64,000 bases of DNA from Bacteroidales bacterium UBA7569 (GCA_002477945.1 DLLF01000002.1:264357-328356), one strand, 5' to 3'; counted from the stretch's first letter, positions 9,131 to 18,081 are shown. Numbers and translations: made by a program. Notes: generated from the letters alone by a model not told the origin.

Positions 9131-9808
9131 TTACCAGTCTTTTTCTAATCTCCTGCCGCCCTGGCTCTCCTGTCTTTTCACTTTCTCCTGCGTTTCCTGC
9201 TCGTCTTGTTCCAGGGCTTGAAGCAGTTGCTCCGCCGTTTCTTTGTCTATCTTTGAAGGATTCTCCTGCTGCTGTTGATTCTCTTGTTGTTGGTCTTGCT
9301 GCTGTTGGTCTTGCTGGTTCTGTTGTTGCTTGTCTTGCTTGTTTTGTTGCTGGGGTTGGTTCTGCTGCTGTTGCTGAGCCTCAAGCATCTGCATAGCCTT
9401 GACCAGATTGTATCTCGTATCGTTATCTTTCGGATTGTCTTTCAGGGATTTTTTGTAGGATTCAACAGCCTCTCCGTATTGTTGCTGCGCAAAATGGGCA
9501 TTACCGATATTGTGTTTGATGGACGCTTGCTTCTGCTTGTCTCCGCCTGCGTATTGCTCCGCAGCCTCATATTGTTCTATGGCGTCGGCATACTTTTCCT
9601 GCTTGAAGAGGGCATTGCCCAAATTGAAATGAGCCTCAAAGGACTCTTTGTTTTTGTCAAGTCCCTTCCTGTAGTCAACTTCAGCCTCCACATAATCTTC
9701 CTTGTTGTAGGACTTGTTCCCGCGCCGTACATCTCCGCTCTCTTTCTGCCCGTACGCCAATGCGGGAAGAATGGAGAGTATTATATACAATAGATACTTC
9801 AATCTCAT
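9131..9808 (-). CDS. batC: BatC, TPR protein with Gln-rich tail
   Basis: 225 aa. A signal peptide (MRLKYLLYIILSILPALAYG) precedes three TPR units (residues 25-140; FEAHFNLGNALFKQEKYADAIEQYEAA is the clearest). A Gln/Asn/Asp low-complexity stretch of about 45 residues follows (about 145-190), then a charged helix ending RRLEKDW. TPRs plus a Q-rich tail are characteristic of BatC. The start codon overlaps the batB stop (ATGA), implying translational coupling. Confidence 0.9.
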   Translation of the reverse strand: MRLKYLLYIILSILPALAYGQKESGDVRRGNKSYNKEDYVEAEVDYRKGLDKNKESFEAHFNLGNALFKQEKYADAIEQYEAAEQYAGGDKQKQASIKHNIGNAHFAQQQYGEAVESYKKSLKDNPKDNDTRYNLVKAMQMLEAQQQQQNQPQQQNKQDKQQQNQQDQQQQDQQQENQQQQENPSKIDKETAEQLLQALEQDEQETQEKVKRQESQGGRRLEKDW

Positions 9809-10851
9809 TTTCTCCCTTTGTTATGCTGTTTCTCTCCGAAAATGTTCATCTGGCTGAAACGCTTGTTCTTACGGTTGAATATAAAAAATTCAACAACCAA
9901 TAGCAACAAGGCTATTGCCACAAACGTCTGATATTGTTCGTTGTAGTCCGTGTAAACTTTCGACTCCAATTCGGTTTTCGACAACTCGTCAAGTCGGTTT
10001 TCTATAACCCGTTTGGCGGTGTTGGTATTGTCACAACGGACATAAATGCCGCCGCCTGCCTTGGCAATAGACTGGCACATCTCCTCGTTCAGCCTCGATA
10101 CAACCACATTCCCCTCCTTGTCCTTGCGGAATCCGTTTGTTCCGGGTACGGGTATGGGTGACCCTTCCGGTTTTCCTATGCCGACCACCACAATTTCGAT
10201 GCCTTGTTCTTTCGCCTGTCTGGCTACCTCCACGGCATTGTCATCATGATCTTCACCGTCCGTAAACAAAATAATCACGCGCGATGCATCGTCTTTCTCG
10301 CCGAAAGCCAAAGACGCTGTCTTCAGAGCACGTCCTATGACGGTGCCTTGCGTCTTTATCAAATCAGGAGTAATGGACTGCAGAAACATTTTGGCTGAAA
10401 CATAGTCGCACGTGATTGGCAACTGGGTATATGCCTCGCCTGCAAACACAACCACCCCAACTTTGTCATCCCGCATGTTGTCAATCAGTTTGGAAAATAC
10501 CTGTTTCGAGCGCTCCAAACGATTAGGCTGAACATCTTCCGCCAACATGGAGTTACTCACATCCAAGGCGAACATCACCTCAATACCCTCACGTTTGTGA
10601 ATTTCTTCCTTCGCACCATACTGCGGACGAGCCAAAGCGATAATGAGAAACACCAATGCCAATGTGTTCAAACTGAACTTCAGAGCAGGACGTACACGCG
10701 ATGCATTGGGCATCAAATCTTTCAGCAACCGGACATCGCCCAATGTCTCCAACTGCTTTCGCTTGTGGCGCGTGATAAGTATATAACCCGCTATCAGAAC
10801 AGGTATCAGGAGAAGAAGCCACAATGCTTGTATATTTGCGAATCTGAACAT
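9805..10851 (-). CDS. batB: BatB, membrane von Willebrand factor A protein
   Basis: 348 aa. Two N-terminal membrane helices (residues 8-26 and 56-75) are followed by a VWA domain with an intact metal site: DVSNS near residue 93, then the TQLPIT loop and FTDGEDHD. A third helix lies near 308-328. BatA and BatB are paralogous metal-dependent adhesion-type proteins that face the periplasm. The gene overlaps batC by 4 bp and follows batA by 6 bp. Confidence 0.9.
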   Translation of the reverse strand: MFRFANIQALWLLLLIPVLIAGYILITRHKRKQLETLGDVRLLKDLMPNASRVRPALKFSLNTLALVFLIIALARPQYGAKEEIHKREGIEVMFALDVSNSMLAEDVQPNRLERSKQVFSKLIDNMRDDKVGVVVFAGEAYTQLPITCDYVSAKMFLQSITPDLIKTQGTVIGRALKTASLAFGEKDDASRVIILFTDGEDHDDNAVEVARQAKEQGIEIVVVGIGKPEGSPIPVPGTNGFRKDKEGNVVVSRLNEEMCQSIAKAGGGIYVRCDNTNTAKRVIENRLDELSKTELESKVYTDYNEQYQTFVAIALLLLVVEFFIFNRKNKRFSQMNIFGEKQHNKGRK

Positions 10852-10857
10852 AACCGG

Positions 10858-11844
10858 TCAATTACTTACTGTACGTAAAACAAAATAACGCAAAAGAATG
10901 CTCGCTATCAAACAACCCAATGCTGCCCACAGAAACGGCGGGAAAAACTCGGTTTTCTTTGAGTATTCCCTCACACGGATTTTGGTCTTTTCCATTTGGT
11001 CTATCTCCTCATAAATGGACTTCAACTTCTGATTGTCGGTCGCACGGAAATAGGCACCGTCGGTCACTTGGGCGATCTGACGAAGTGTCGTCTCGTCAAA
11101 CTCGTTCTTCATGGTGACATATTGTCTGCCTATGGGTGTCTGCACAGGAACACGAGCCTCGCCGTAACTGCCCACACCTATCGCATATATACGTATCCCG
11201 TATGTCTTGGCGATCTCTGCTGCCGTTTGCGGGTCTATATCACCGCGATTATTTGAACCGTCCGTCAGAAGAATAATTACTTTCGACTTGGTCTGTGAGT
11301 CTTTCATCCTGTTCACGGCATTGGCTATACCCAAACCGATGGCGGTCCCATCCTCTATCATGCCGAACTTGACGGCATCAAACAAATTGATGAGAACCAA
11401 ATGGTCTGTGGTCAGGGGGCATTGCGTGAAACTCTCTCCTGCAAACACCACCAAACCGATGTTGTCATTGGGTCTGCTGTTTATAAAGTCGCTCGCCACA
11501 GCCTTTGCCGCCTCCAATCTGTTAGGACGCAAATCCTCTGCCTGCATGGTTCCCGATATATCCACCACCATCATAATATCAATTCCCTCTGTCGATTCTT
11601 TGTGCCAACGGTTAGTCAGTTGCGGACGCGCAAGAGCCAAAGTTAATAGACTGATGGCTGCCATGGTCAAAACGAATGGGACGTGCAATAAATACAACTT
11701 CCATGTACGCTTCTTCTGCAAAGCGTATGTGGAAGACATTTGCAAACTGGCGTCACTCTTGTGCATTTCCCATACATACCAGAATACGATGGGTACCAGC
11801 AGCAGAAGAAGCAGCAGCAAGTAATATGGATTTTGAAATGTCAT
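10858..11844 (-). CDS. batA: BatA, membrane von Willebrand factor A protein
   Basis: 328 aa with the same plan as BatB: two N-terminal helices (residues 8-26, 53-72), a VWA domain with MIDAS motif DISGT near residue 92, TQCPLTTDH and LTDGSNNRGD, and a C-terminal helix (about 305-325). The divergence between the two copies argues for a BatA-BatB heteromer rather than a recent duplication. The start overlaps the stop of the BatG-like gene by 4 bp. Confidence 0.9.
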   Translation of the reverse strand: MTFQNPYYLLLLLLLLVPIVFWYVWEMHKSDASLQMSSTYALQKKRTWKLYLLHVPFVLTMAAISLLTLALARPQLTNRWHKESTEGIDIMMVVDISGTMQAEDLRPNRLEAAKAVASDFINSRPNDNIGLVVFAGESFTQCPLTTDHLVLINLFDAVKFGMIEDGTAIGLGIANAVNRMKDSQTKSKVIILLTDGSNNRGDIDPQTAAEIAKTYGIRIYAIGVGSYGEARVPVQTPIGRQYVTMKNEFDETTLRQIAQVTDGAYFRATDNQKLKSIYEEIDQMEKTKIRVREYSKKTEFFPPFLWAALGCLIASILLRYFVLRTVSN

Positions 11845-12782
11845 GATTGCGTGGTTGTGTTTGTATCCTTGCCTTCAGTGTTTTCGTCAGAGCCGTCCTG
11901 AATCCCTTTCGTCGTCTCCTCTACGAAACGGAATGCGAAACGCAACGCCTGCTCGTTCTCCTCCGCCTCAGGATGCCACTTGGCAAACTTGACCAAGTCA
12001 GCCAGTGTGAGAACTCTCTTAAGGTCAGTGTAAAGATCTTTTTCTATAAGAGCCTTCATTTTGTTAAGTATCTCCTCCGAAGTCTTCTCCTGTGTCGTCA
12101 CCTCAAAACGCCTTGCCATATAGTAGCGCAACACATCTGTCAATTCAGTGTAATACTCTTTTGTACGTCCCTGCTGCCAGATTTTCTGCTCTTTTATTTT
12201 GTTGAGCCGCTCCAATGCGACCTCGTCCGCAGGTCTCAACAATTCGGGATTTGTCTGTTCCGTTGCCTCTTTCGCACCGATTTTCTTTCGGATATATCGA
12301 ACTATAAAATAGGCACCTGTTCCTATACCGATAATTCCTATTGCCAACAATACCCAACGCAGTATTCCCCACCACCATATAGGAGCCTTATAGATAGGTT
12401 TAATGTCTGTGATGGCATTGTCCGCGCTGTCAATTTCAAAAGGCTGTATTACATTGAGCGACTGAGGTTCCGTATAAATAGTATCACTTCCGCTCACAAA
12501 CGGAATCGGAGGTATAAAGAATAGAGAATCCTTAAAAGCCGTGATAGTCAGATTCTGCCGTATCACCATACTCCCGTCAGATTGTTTTGTGGTATCTCTC
12601 TCCGTCCGTCCTACTATCTCAAGCCCTTCGGTTAAACTCTCCTCATATTGCGGAAAAACAACTTCCTCATTATTTGTGGTGGTGGCACTCAAGTGCAGTT
12701 GCGTCTGGTCGCCTATCCATAATTGAGCGGAATCCATCTGCGCACTTACCACGATACCCAATATCAGTAAAGAAAGAGCCAT
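11841..12782 (-). CDS. BatG-like envelope protein of the Bat operon
   Basis: 313 aa. The ATG at 12782 has an AAGGA ribosome site. A signal-like helix (ALSLLILGIVVSA) leads to an Ig-like beta domain (QLWIGDQTQLHLSATTTNN...), then one membrane helix near residues 135-160 (WWWGILRWVLLAIGIIGIG) and a helical cytoplasmic part (RPADEVALERLNKIKEQKIWQQGRTKEYYTELTDVLRYYMARRF). That last part matches the DUF4381/BatG-type tail found between DUF58 and BatA genes in Bacteroidota. Its role in the complex is unknown. It starts 12 bp after the DUF58 gene. Confidence 0.75.
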   Translation of the reverse strand: MALSLLILGIVVSAQMDSAQLWIGDQTQLHLSATTTNNEEVVFPQYEESLTEGLEIVGRTERDTTKQSDGSMVIRQNLTITAFKDSLFFIPPIPFVSGSDTIYTEPQSLNVIQPFEIDSADNAITDIKPIYKAPIWWWGILRWVLLAIGIIGIGTGAYFIVRYIRKKIGAKEATEQTNPELLRPADEVALERLNKIKEQKIWQQGRTKEYYTELTDVLRYYMARRFEVTTQEKTSEEILNKMKALIEKDLYTDLKRVLTLADLVKFAKWHPEAEENEQALRFAFRFVEETTKGIQDGSDENTEGKDTNTTTQS

Positions 12783-12794
12783 ATATGCCTGTCC

Positions 12795-13679
12795 TTATAT
12801 TTTGAATAATTTTATCAGCCCCTTTACGTAATCCTCCTCCGTCCGGATACTTACGTTCCGCATACCCAGTTTGGTAAAAATACTCTCCCATGCTTGTTGC
12901 TGCAAACGCCACTGATCTGCATATTCCTCCCGAACAGCCCTAACTCCGGTATCCACCCAAACTCGTTTGCCTGTTTCTGCATCCTTCAGTTTCAGCAGCC
13001 CTGCATCAGGCATCTCTGCGTCCCTTCTGTCATAGATTTGTATCACGGCGACGTCATGCCTTTCGGAAGCGATTATGAGAGGCTTCTCTGAGGCGGCAAT
13101 CCCATTCAACCCTTGGACGGGTACATCCAAATCGGAAATCAGAAATGCCGTACAGCGGCGCTTCTGCGCATTCGCAAAATACTGAATGCAATTTGCAATA
13201 TCCGTACCTGACGACGTCGGCTCAAAATCAATGAGTTCGCGGATAATATGAAGTACATGTTTACGACCCTTCTTGGGAGGGATATATTTTTCTATCTTGT
13301 CAGAGAAAAATATCACGCCTATCTTGTCATTGTTCTCAATGGTCGAAAAAGCAAGCGTCGCCGCCACCTCAGCCATCATGTCACGCTTGGTCTGCACCGA
13401 AGTTCCGAAATTTCTGCTTCCTGATACATCCACCAGCAGCATTACGGTCATCTCACGTTCTTCTTCAAAGACCTTTATGTAGGGCTTGTTCAGACGGGCA
13501 GTCACATTCCAGTCGATTGACCGCACATCATCCCCCGGCTGATACTCGCGCACTTCGGAAAATGTCATACCACGCCCTTTGAACTGGCTGTGATATTCAC
13601 CGGCAAAGATGTTGCGCGATAGACCTCGGGTCTTGATTTCTATCCGCCTGACTTTCTGTAATAACTCTTCGTTCGTCAT
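12795..13679 (-). CDS. DUF58 protein of the MoxR-Bat operon
   Basis: 294 aa, no membrane segment. The N-terminal GMTFSEVREYQPGDDVRSIDWNVTAR signature is the DUF58 hallmark, followed by a VWA-like core with DVSGSRNFG near residue 93 and LISDLDVP. DUF58 proteins almost always accompany a MoxR AAA+ ATPase and VWA proteins and are presumed clients or partners of the ATPase. The gene sits between moxR (45-bp gap) and the BatG-like gene. Confidence 0.88.
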   Translation of the reverse strand: MTNEELLQKVRRIEIKTRGLSRNIFAGEYHSQFKGRGMTFSEVREYQPGDDVRSIDWNVTARLNKPYIKVFEEEREMTVMLLVDVSGSRNFGTSVQTKRDMMAEVAATLAFSTIENNDKIGVIFFSDKIEKYIPPKKGRKHVLHIIRELIDFEPTSSGTDIANCIQYFANAQKRRCTAFLISDLDVPVQGLNGIAASEKPLIIASERHDVAVIQIYDRRDAEMPDAGLLKLKDAETGKRVWVDTGVRAVREEYADQWRLQQQAWESIFTKLGMRNVSIRTEEDYVKGLIKLFKI

Positions 13680-13724
13680 GAACCATTCTATTGGCTGCTT
13701 GCTCCCTCCGTCCTATCAACCGCC

Positions 13725-14720
13725 TTAAGGAACTTGCACCTTGTTCAGAATCTCCGTGATAACGTCTTCCGTGGTCATGTTTTGTGCTTCTGCCTCATAG
13801 GTCAAACCTATACGGTGACGCAATACATCATAGCATACGGCACGCACATCTTCAGGAACCACATAACCTCTTCTGTGGATAAACGCATAAGCGCGGGCGG
13901 CCAGTGCAAGATTGATACTTGCACGCGGACTGCCGCCGAATTGTATCATGCCCTTCAGGGAATCCAATTCATAAGTATCGGGATAACGCGTGGCAAACAC
14001 AATATCCACGATATACTTCTCAATCTTCTCGTCCAAGTAAACCTCCTTCACAATCTGACGGGCCTTCCTAATATCCTCAGTGGAAAGAATGGGCAACACT
14101 TGTTTACGTTCACCGGTAAGGTTTTGGCGGATAATCTGTTGCTCCTCCTCTTTCTTCGGATAACCGATAACCACCTTCAGCATAAAACGGTCTGTCTGTG
14201 CCTCAGGTAAAGGGTATGTACCCTCCTGCTCTATCGGATTCTGAGTGGCCAGCACAAGGAACGGATCGTCCAACTTGAAAGTCTCGTCCCCGATGGTAAT
14301 CTGCCGTTCCTGCATAGCCTCCAACAGAGCCGACTGCACCTTCGCCGGAGCACGGTTTATCTCATCCGCAAGCACAAAGTTCGCAAATATCGGACCACGC
14401 TTTATGCGGAACTCCTCTGTCTTTTGAGAGTAAATTTGCGTACCCAACACATCCGCAGGAAGCAAGTCTGGAGTAAACTGAATACGTGAGAAATTAGCCT
14501 TAATCAAGTCCGAAAGTGTCTTTATGGCGAGAGTCTTTGCCAAACCCGGAACACCTTCCAGCAGAATGTGTCCGTCGCTCAAAAGACCTATCAACAAACT
14601 TTCTATCAAGTGTTTCTGCCCTACAATCACTTGGCTCATACCCATTGTAAGAGCATCCACAAACGAACTCTCGCGTTCAATACGCTCTTGCAGTTCGCGA
14701 ATATCTACAGTGCTGTTCAT
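13725..14720 (-). CDS. MoxR-family AAA+ ATPase, first gene of the Bat operon
   Basis: 331 aa from the ATG at 14720 (MNSTVDIRELQERI). An in-frame start 51 bp upstream would add a stretch unlike the family. It has Walker A GVPGLAKT, Walker B VLADEINRAPAKVQSALLEAM, sensor region LATQNPIEQEGTYPLPEAQ with DRF, and a C-terminal AAA lid. MoxR ATPases act as chaperone-like remodelers for metal-cofactor or VWA proteins; here the partners are the DUF58 and Bat proteins downstream. It heads an eight-gene minus-strand operon to 6524. I found no clean -33/-7 promoter upstream. Confidence 0.9.
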   Translation of the reverse strand: MNSTVDIRELQERIERESSFVDALTMGMSQVIVGQKHLIESLLIGLLSDGHILLEGVPGLAKTLAIKTLSDLIKANFSRIQFTPDLLPADVLGTQIYSQKTEEFRIKRGPIFANFVLADEINRAPAKVQSALLEAMQERQITIGDETFKLDDPFLVLATQNPIEQEGTYPLPEAQTDRFMLKVVIGYPKKEEEQQIIRQNLTGERKQVLPILSTEDIRKARQIVKEVYLDEKIEKYIVDIVFATRYPDTYELDSLKGMIQFGGSPRASINLALAARAYAFIHRRGYVVPEDVRAVCYDVLRHRIGLTYEAEAQNMTTEDVITEILNKVQVP

Positions 14721-14985
14721 ATTGTATGATTTGATGTTTCTAACTCTCATTAATTGCAAAATCTGTGCCAAAATCTAATCATATTTTGGTTGTTTGCACC
14801 CTGATCACAAAGCCGCCCCATGCAAACTGCAACGAATATAAATCCTGCAAAGTATTAAATAGATGGCAATGACTTCTATATACAGCAATAATGGTTGCAT
14901 ATCAATTCTTTATGAATATATTTGCAATGTCTGTTGCTGGCTGTCTGTTGTTTGTTTGCAAGCAGCAAACAATTCATTTCCTTTT

Positions 14986-15170
14986 AGCCGACCTCATCGA
15001 CCTCTCATCGACCCCTGAAGCACACCTGAACGGGAGAGTAACAAAATTGAATAATGCGAACATTAACCCCTTTTGGGGAGGGATTGGGGAAGGTTTACAC
15101 CGTCAAATCGTAAATTAGCCCCCTCTTTGAGGGGGATTGGGGAAGTCACTTCCCCTCCATGGAGGGGCTG
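14986..15170. repeat. Copy b of dispersed intergenic repeat with REP-like palindromes
   Basis: A short-unit array (CGACCTCATCGACCTCTCAT, 14989-15008) is followed by CCTGAACGGGAGAG (15026-15039), an AT-rich segment, and then three GC-rich palindromic motifs: CCCCTTTTGGGG (15067-15078), CCCCCTCTTTGAGGGGG (15119-15135) and CCCCTCCATGGAGGGG (15152-15167). About 68 bp from CCTGAACGGG onward are roughly 85% identical by eye to copy e at 37614-37682. It fills the 14721-15206 gap, where I see no gene. Confidence 0.7.
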
Positions 15171-15206
15171 GGGAGGTCTTCTTCCGGCATTGTCTCACCG
15201 CGTACG

Positions 15207-16559
15207 CTACATCTTCCACTCACCCGTACGCATATACTCCGCTATGTCGTCCATGGCTTTCTCGCGCATTGGCTGCAACTCAACCCGTGTCACATCACCC
15301 ATGATCCACGAACCTATCCAGTATTCGTCCACACCGTCCAATATCAAAGGAAGTTCCGCACAATGTGCCGCCTGCAGTTTCGAACCTCTCGGTTGCCATG
15401 TGTACAAATGATAACGGGCATCCACTCCTTGTTTCTGCAGATAGCGGACGTAGCGTTTCGCAGGATTCGTAAATACGTAGTGAGTCACAAAACTCCATGC
15501 AATCTTCGGACCGAACATACTCCCGTCCTGTGCCTGCGCGGTCACCACCACCTGTTCCGGCCATTTCACACGGTCTCCGTACTTCGGCATCTGGGGTAAA
15601 TCCGTGGGAGAAAACGGCAAGGCGTGCCATTGTTGGGGGTGCGAATCCATATAGGCCAACTGAGCGGCTAACAGTGTGTCGGCAGGACAAGTCCATGCGT
15701 TCATTCCCCTGTCCTCCATATATCTTTCGATGTAGCGTGTACGCTGCTTGGCTATGCATTTTCCCGTCGTCAGACCCATAGGGGCTGAAAACACAATCGC
15801 CCTCTTGATAGGCACCCGTGTTGTGTCTGCCAAACAATACACCACGCTCTGGGCACCTGCCGATTGCCCGGCAACGGTTATATTCCGTGCATCTCCTCCG
15901 AAACGATGGATATGGTTGTGTACCCACCTCAGAGCGGTCAACTGGTCTTGCAACCCAAGGTTCATCGAAGCGGAATCGGGTTGGTACAAATAGCCGAATA
16001 CACCCAAACGATAAGTAACAGTCACGGTCACCACTTTCTCACGCAGGGCAAATTCTGCCAGTTGGGTGTTCACCTTCTCCCCGCCGCCTGCATAATAGTT
16101 CCCTCCGTGGATATATACAAACACCGGCAGTTCCTCGTCTGCCTTCTGGTCAAGAGAATAAGGCGAGTTAATCGTCAGCACCAAGCAATCTTCCGTCAAG
16201 GGCGATTCTTCGTTCTCCTCCAGCACCACGTGCGACTCACCGTATTGCACATCAGAATTGGCTTTGTTCAGCCGCTGATAGCAGGTAATATAACTATGGG
16301 TGTAGTTGTCCGTCTCTTCGATACCGTCTGCCAATTCTGGCGCACGGAATCGTTCCGCATGGGCATAAGGCACTCCGTGATAAATATACACGGAGGAGAC
16401 GCCATTGCTCAACCGTAAGCAGTTTTCCAATGTATCAAGACGCAACCCGTCATTGTAGTGCATTGGTTCATAGATGTCTGCGGCTCCAACTTGGCACAAT
16501 AGCAGACAAAGCAATACGCCTGTTGCGGCAGTCTTTTGCAGCAAGTGTAGATGTTTCAT
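15207..16559 (-). CDS. Secreted type-B carboxylesterase
   Basis: 450 aa. A signal peptide (MKHLHLLQKTAATGVLLCLLLCQVGA) precedes an alpha/beta-hydrolase. YIHGGNYY forms the oxyanion-hole motif, GQSAGAQ near residue 236 carries the nucleophilic Ser (the family usually reads GESAG), RWVHNHIHRFGGDARNITVAGQ is the standard lead-in, and AAHCAELPLIL near residue 402 supplies the His. The protein would hydrolyse esters in the periplasm or outside; the substrate is unknown. It stands alone, with repeat DNA on both sides. A pair of TTAACGG repeats lies in its upstream region. Confidence 0.85.
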   Translation of the reverse strand: MKHLHLLQKTAATGVLLCLLLCQVGAADIYEPMHYNDGLRLDTLENCLRLSNGVSSVYIYHGVPYAHAERFRAPELADGIEETDNYTHSYITCYQRLNKANSDVQYGESHVVLEENEESPLTEDCLVLTINSPYSLDQKADEELPVFVYIHGGNYYAGGGEKVNTQLAEFALREKVVTVTVTYRLGVFGYLYQPDSASMNLGLQDQLTALRWVHNHIHRFGGDARNITVAGQSAGAQSVVYCLADTTRVPIKRAIVFSAPMGLTTGKCIAKQRTRYIERYMEDRGMNAWTCPADTLLAAQLAYMDSHPQQWHALPFSPTDLPQMPKYGDRVKWPEQVVVTAQAQDGSMFGPKIAWSFVTHYVFTNPAKRYVRYLQKQGVDARYHLYTWQPRGSKLQAAHCAELPLILDGVDEYWIGSWIMGDVTRVELQPMREKAMDDIAEYMRTGEWKM

Positions 16560-16667
16560 GAGTTCTGGATTTAGTATTTACAGGTGCTACATCAAAAACC
16601 GTTCCTATTGCACAAAACCTGTCTGCCTCCCTGTCTTTTGCCATGCAAAACACCTGTCATAGTCTTT

Positions 16668-16712
16668 CCTATTCGACCTATTTGACTAATTTGACCAATT
16701 CGTCCTATTCGA
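16668..16712. repeat. Five 9-bp tandem units, consensus CCTATTCGA
   Basis: Units at 16668, 16677, 16686, 16695 and 16704 read CCTATTCGA, CCTATTTGA, CTAATTTGA, CCAATTCGT, CCTATTCGA. The period is exact while bases drift. The minus-strand reading gives a spurious RIGRIGQISQIG peptide. Similar 9-bp-period DNA occurs at 19005, 19081 and 56440. Confidence 0.8.
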
Positions 16713-16864
16713 CCCATTCTCTCATAACCCCAATCCTCACCCTCCGGAACATATCGAGCAACCAAACATCTGAAACAAATCATCCCGCTGCGACATTAGA
16801 ACGAAACCCACGTGCCCCTAAATCTGTCTCATGGTATCTTTCATGCTGTTTCTCTGTAGAATCC

Positions 16865-16988
16865 GATTAACGGTCAAATTGACGGCTATTAACGGTGGCA
16901 TAACCCCTACAATGCTTTTATATGGCTCTTTAATGATGTTTAACGGAGTATTGATTAACGGTCAATTATACGGCAATTAACGGAGGCA
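16865..16988. repeat. Two direct 36-bp repeats rich in TTAACGG
   Basis: Copies at 16865-16900 and 16953-16988 differ at about 5 of 36 positions; each starts GATTAACGGTCAA and ends ATTAACGG(T/A)GGCA. A further TTTAACGG lies between them at 16940. The pair is upstream of the minus-strand esterase gene and downstream of the GGGtGRT gene. It could be operator sites or a degenerate repeat. Confidence 0.7.
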
Positions 16989-17009
16989 CCATCCTCATAT
17001 CCACCTGAC

Positions 17010-17044
17010 AAAAAAGGTTGTCCCGTTTGGGACAACCTTTCCTT
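17010..17044 (-). terminator. Intrinsic terminator of the GGGtGRT operon
   Basis: A perfect 12-bp stem, AAAGGTTGTCCC (17013-17024) with GGGACAACCTTT (17029-17040), closes a 4-nt loop. On the minus strand it is followed by a T-run. It lies 23 bp past the GGGtGRT stop codon. Confidence 0.9.
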
Positions 17045-17066
17045 ATGATAATTATTGCTAATCGGT

Positions 17067-18077
17067 TTACTTGTTCAGAGCCAGAGCCACGTTTACGGCG
17101 CAAGCCACGGTGCAACCTACCATCGGGTTGTTGCCGATGCCGAGGAATCCCATCATCTCTACGTGTGCAGGTACAGAAGAGGAACCGGCAAACTGTGCAT
17201 CGCTGTGCATACGTCCCATCGTATCGGTCATACCGTATGAAGCAGGACCTGCAGCCATATTATCGGGGTGCAATGTACGACCGGTACCACCACCCGAAGC
17301 CACCGAGAAATACGGTTTTCCTGCCAGGATACGCTCTTTCTTGTACGTACCTGCCACAGGGTGCTGGAAGCGGGTCGGGTTGGTAGAGTTACCCGTGATG
17401 GATACATCTACATTCTCGTGCCACATGATAGCCACGCCCTCGCGTACATCGTCTGCACCATAGCAGTTCACTTTTGCACGCGGACCATTGGAGTATGCTT
17501 TGCGGCGTACCTCTTTCAGTTCGCCCGTATAGTAGTCGAACTGGGTCTGTACGTAGGTGAAACCGTTGATACGGCTGATGATCATAGCAGCGTCTTTGCC
17601 CAGACCGTTCAGGATGATGCGGAGCGGGTTCTTGCGTACTTTGTTTGCCATCTCGGCAATCTTGATGGCTCCCTCGGCAGCAGCGAAACTCTCGTGTCCT
17701 GCCAGGAAAGCGAAGCACTGTGTCTCCTCGCGGAGCAGACGTGCAGCCAAGTTACCGTGTCCGAGACCTACTTTGCGGTCGTCAGCCACCGAGCCGGGGA
17801 TGCAGAATGACTGCAAACCGATACCGATAGCCTCTGCAGCGTCAGCAGCGTTCTTGCAACCTTTCTTCAGTGCAATGGCACTACCTACTACGTATGCCCA
17901 CTTGGCGTTCTCGAAACAGATACGTTGGGTCTCCTCGCAAGTCAGATACGGATCAAGACCGTATTGCTCGCAGATCTGGTTAGCCTCCTCGATAGAAGCG
18001 ATACCATTAGCATTCAGTGCGGCGAGAATCTGTTTCTCGCGGCGATCTTGTGATTCAAATTGAACTGGACGAATCAT
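17067..18077 (-). CDS. GGGtGRT protein, partner of a NifU-like scaffold
   Basis: 336 aa from the ATG at 18077, which has AAAGGAG 8 bp before it; an upstream in-frame start would run into the preceding gene. The protein contains the family signature SGGGTGRTLHPDN near residue 254, and conserved blocks such as GHGNLAARLLREETQCFAFLAGHESFAAAEGAI and MGFLGIGNNPMVGC. There is no signal peptide or membrane segment. The family is named only for its motif and its function is not established to my knowledge. Its constant companion is the IscU/NifU-like gene immediately upstream, here with a 4-bp gap, which suggests work on a metal or Fe-S centre. Confidence 0.85.
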   Translation of the reverse strand: MIRPVQFESQDRREKQILAALNANGIASIEEANQICEQYGLDPYLTCEETQRICFENAKWAYVVGSAIALKKGCKNAADAAEAIGIGLQSFCIPGSVADDRKVGLGHGNLAARLLREETQCFAFLAGHESFAAAEGAIKIAEMANKVRKNPLRIILNGLGKDAAMIISRINGFTYVQTQFDYYTGELKEVRRKAYSNGPRAKVNCYGADDVREGVAIMWHENVDVSITGNSTNPTRFQHPVAGTYKKERILAGKPYFSVASGGGTGRTLHPDNMAAGPASYGMTDTMGRMHSDAQFAGSSSVPAHVEMMGFLGIGNNPMVGCTVACAVNVALALNK

Positions 18078-18081
18078 AGCA

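Noticed and set aside
9275..9793. 172-codon plus-strand frame rich in Leu/Val, looking like a membrane protein
   Set aside because: It is the antisense of the Gln-rich batC coding sequence; Leu runs come from CAG/CAA read backwards.
14891..15118. 75-codon plus-strand frame with a hydrophobic start
   Set aside because: It lies across dispersed repeat copy b and its composition changes with the repeat; no family resemblance.
16592..16783. Minus-strand frame giving a RIGRIGQISQIG repetitive peptide
   Set aside because: It is the translation of the 9-bp DNA repeat, which has no codon-level conservation.
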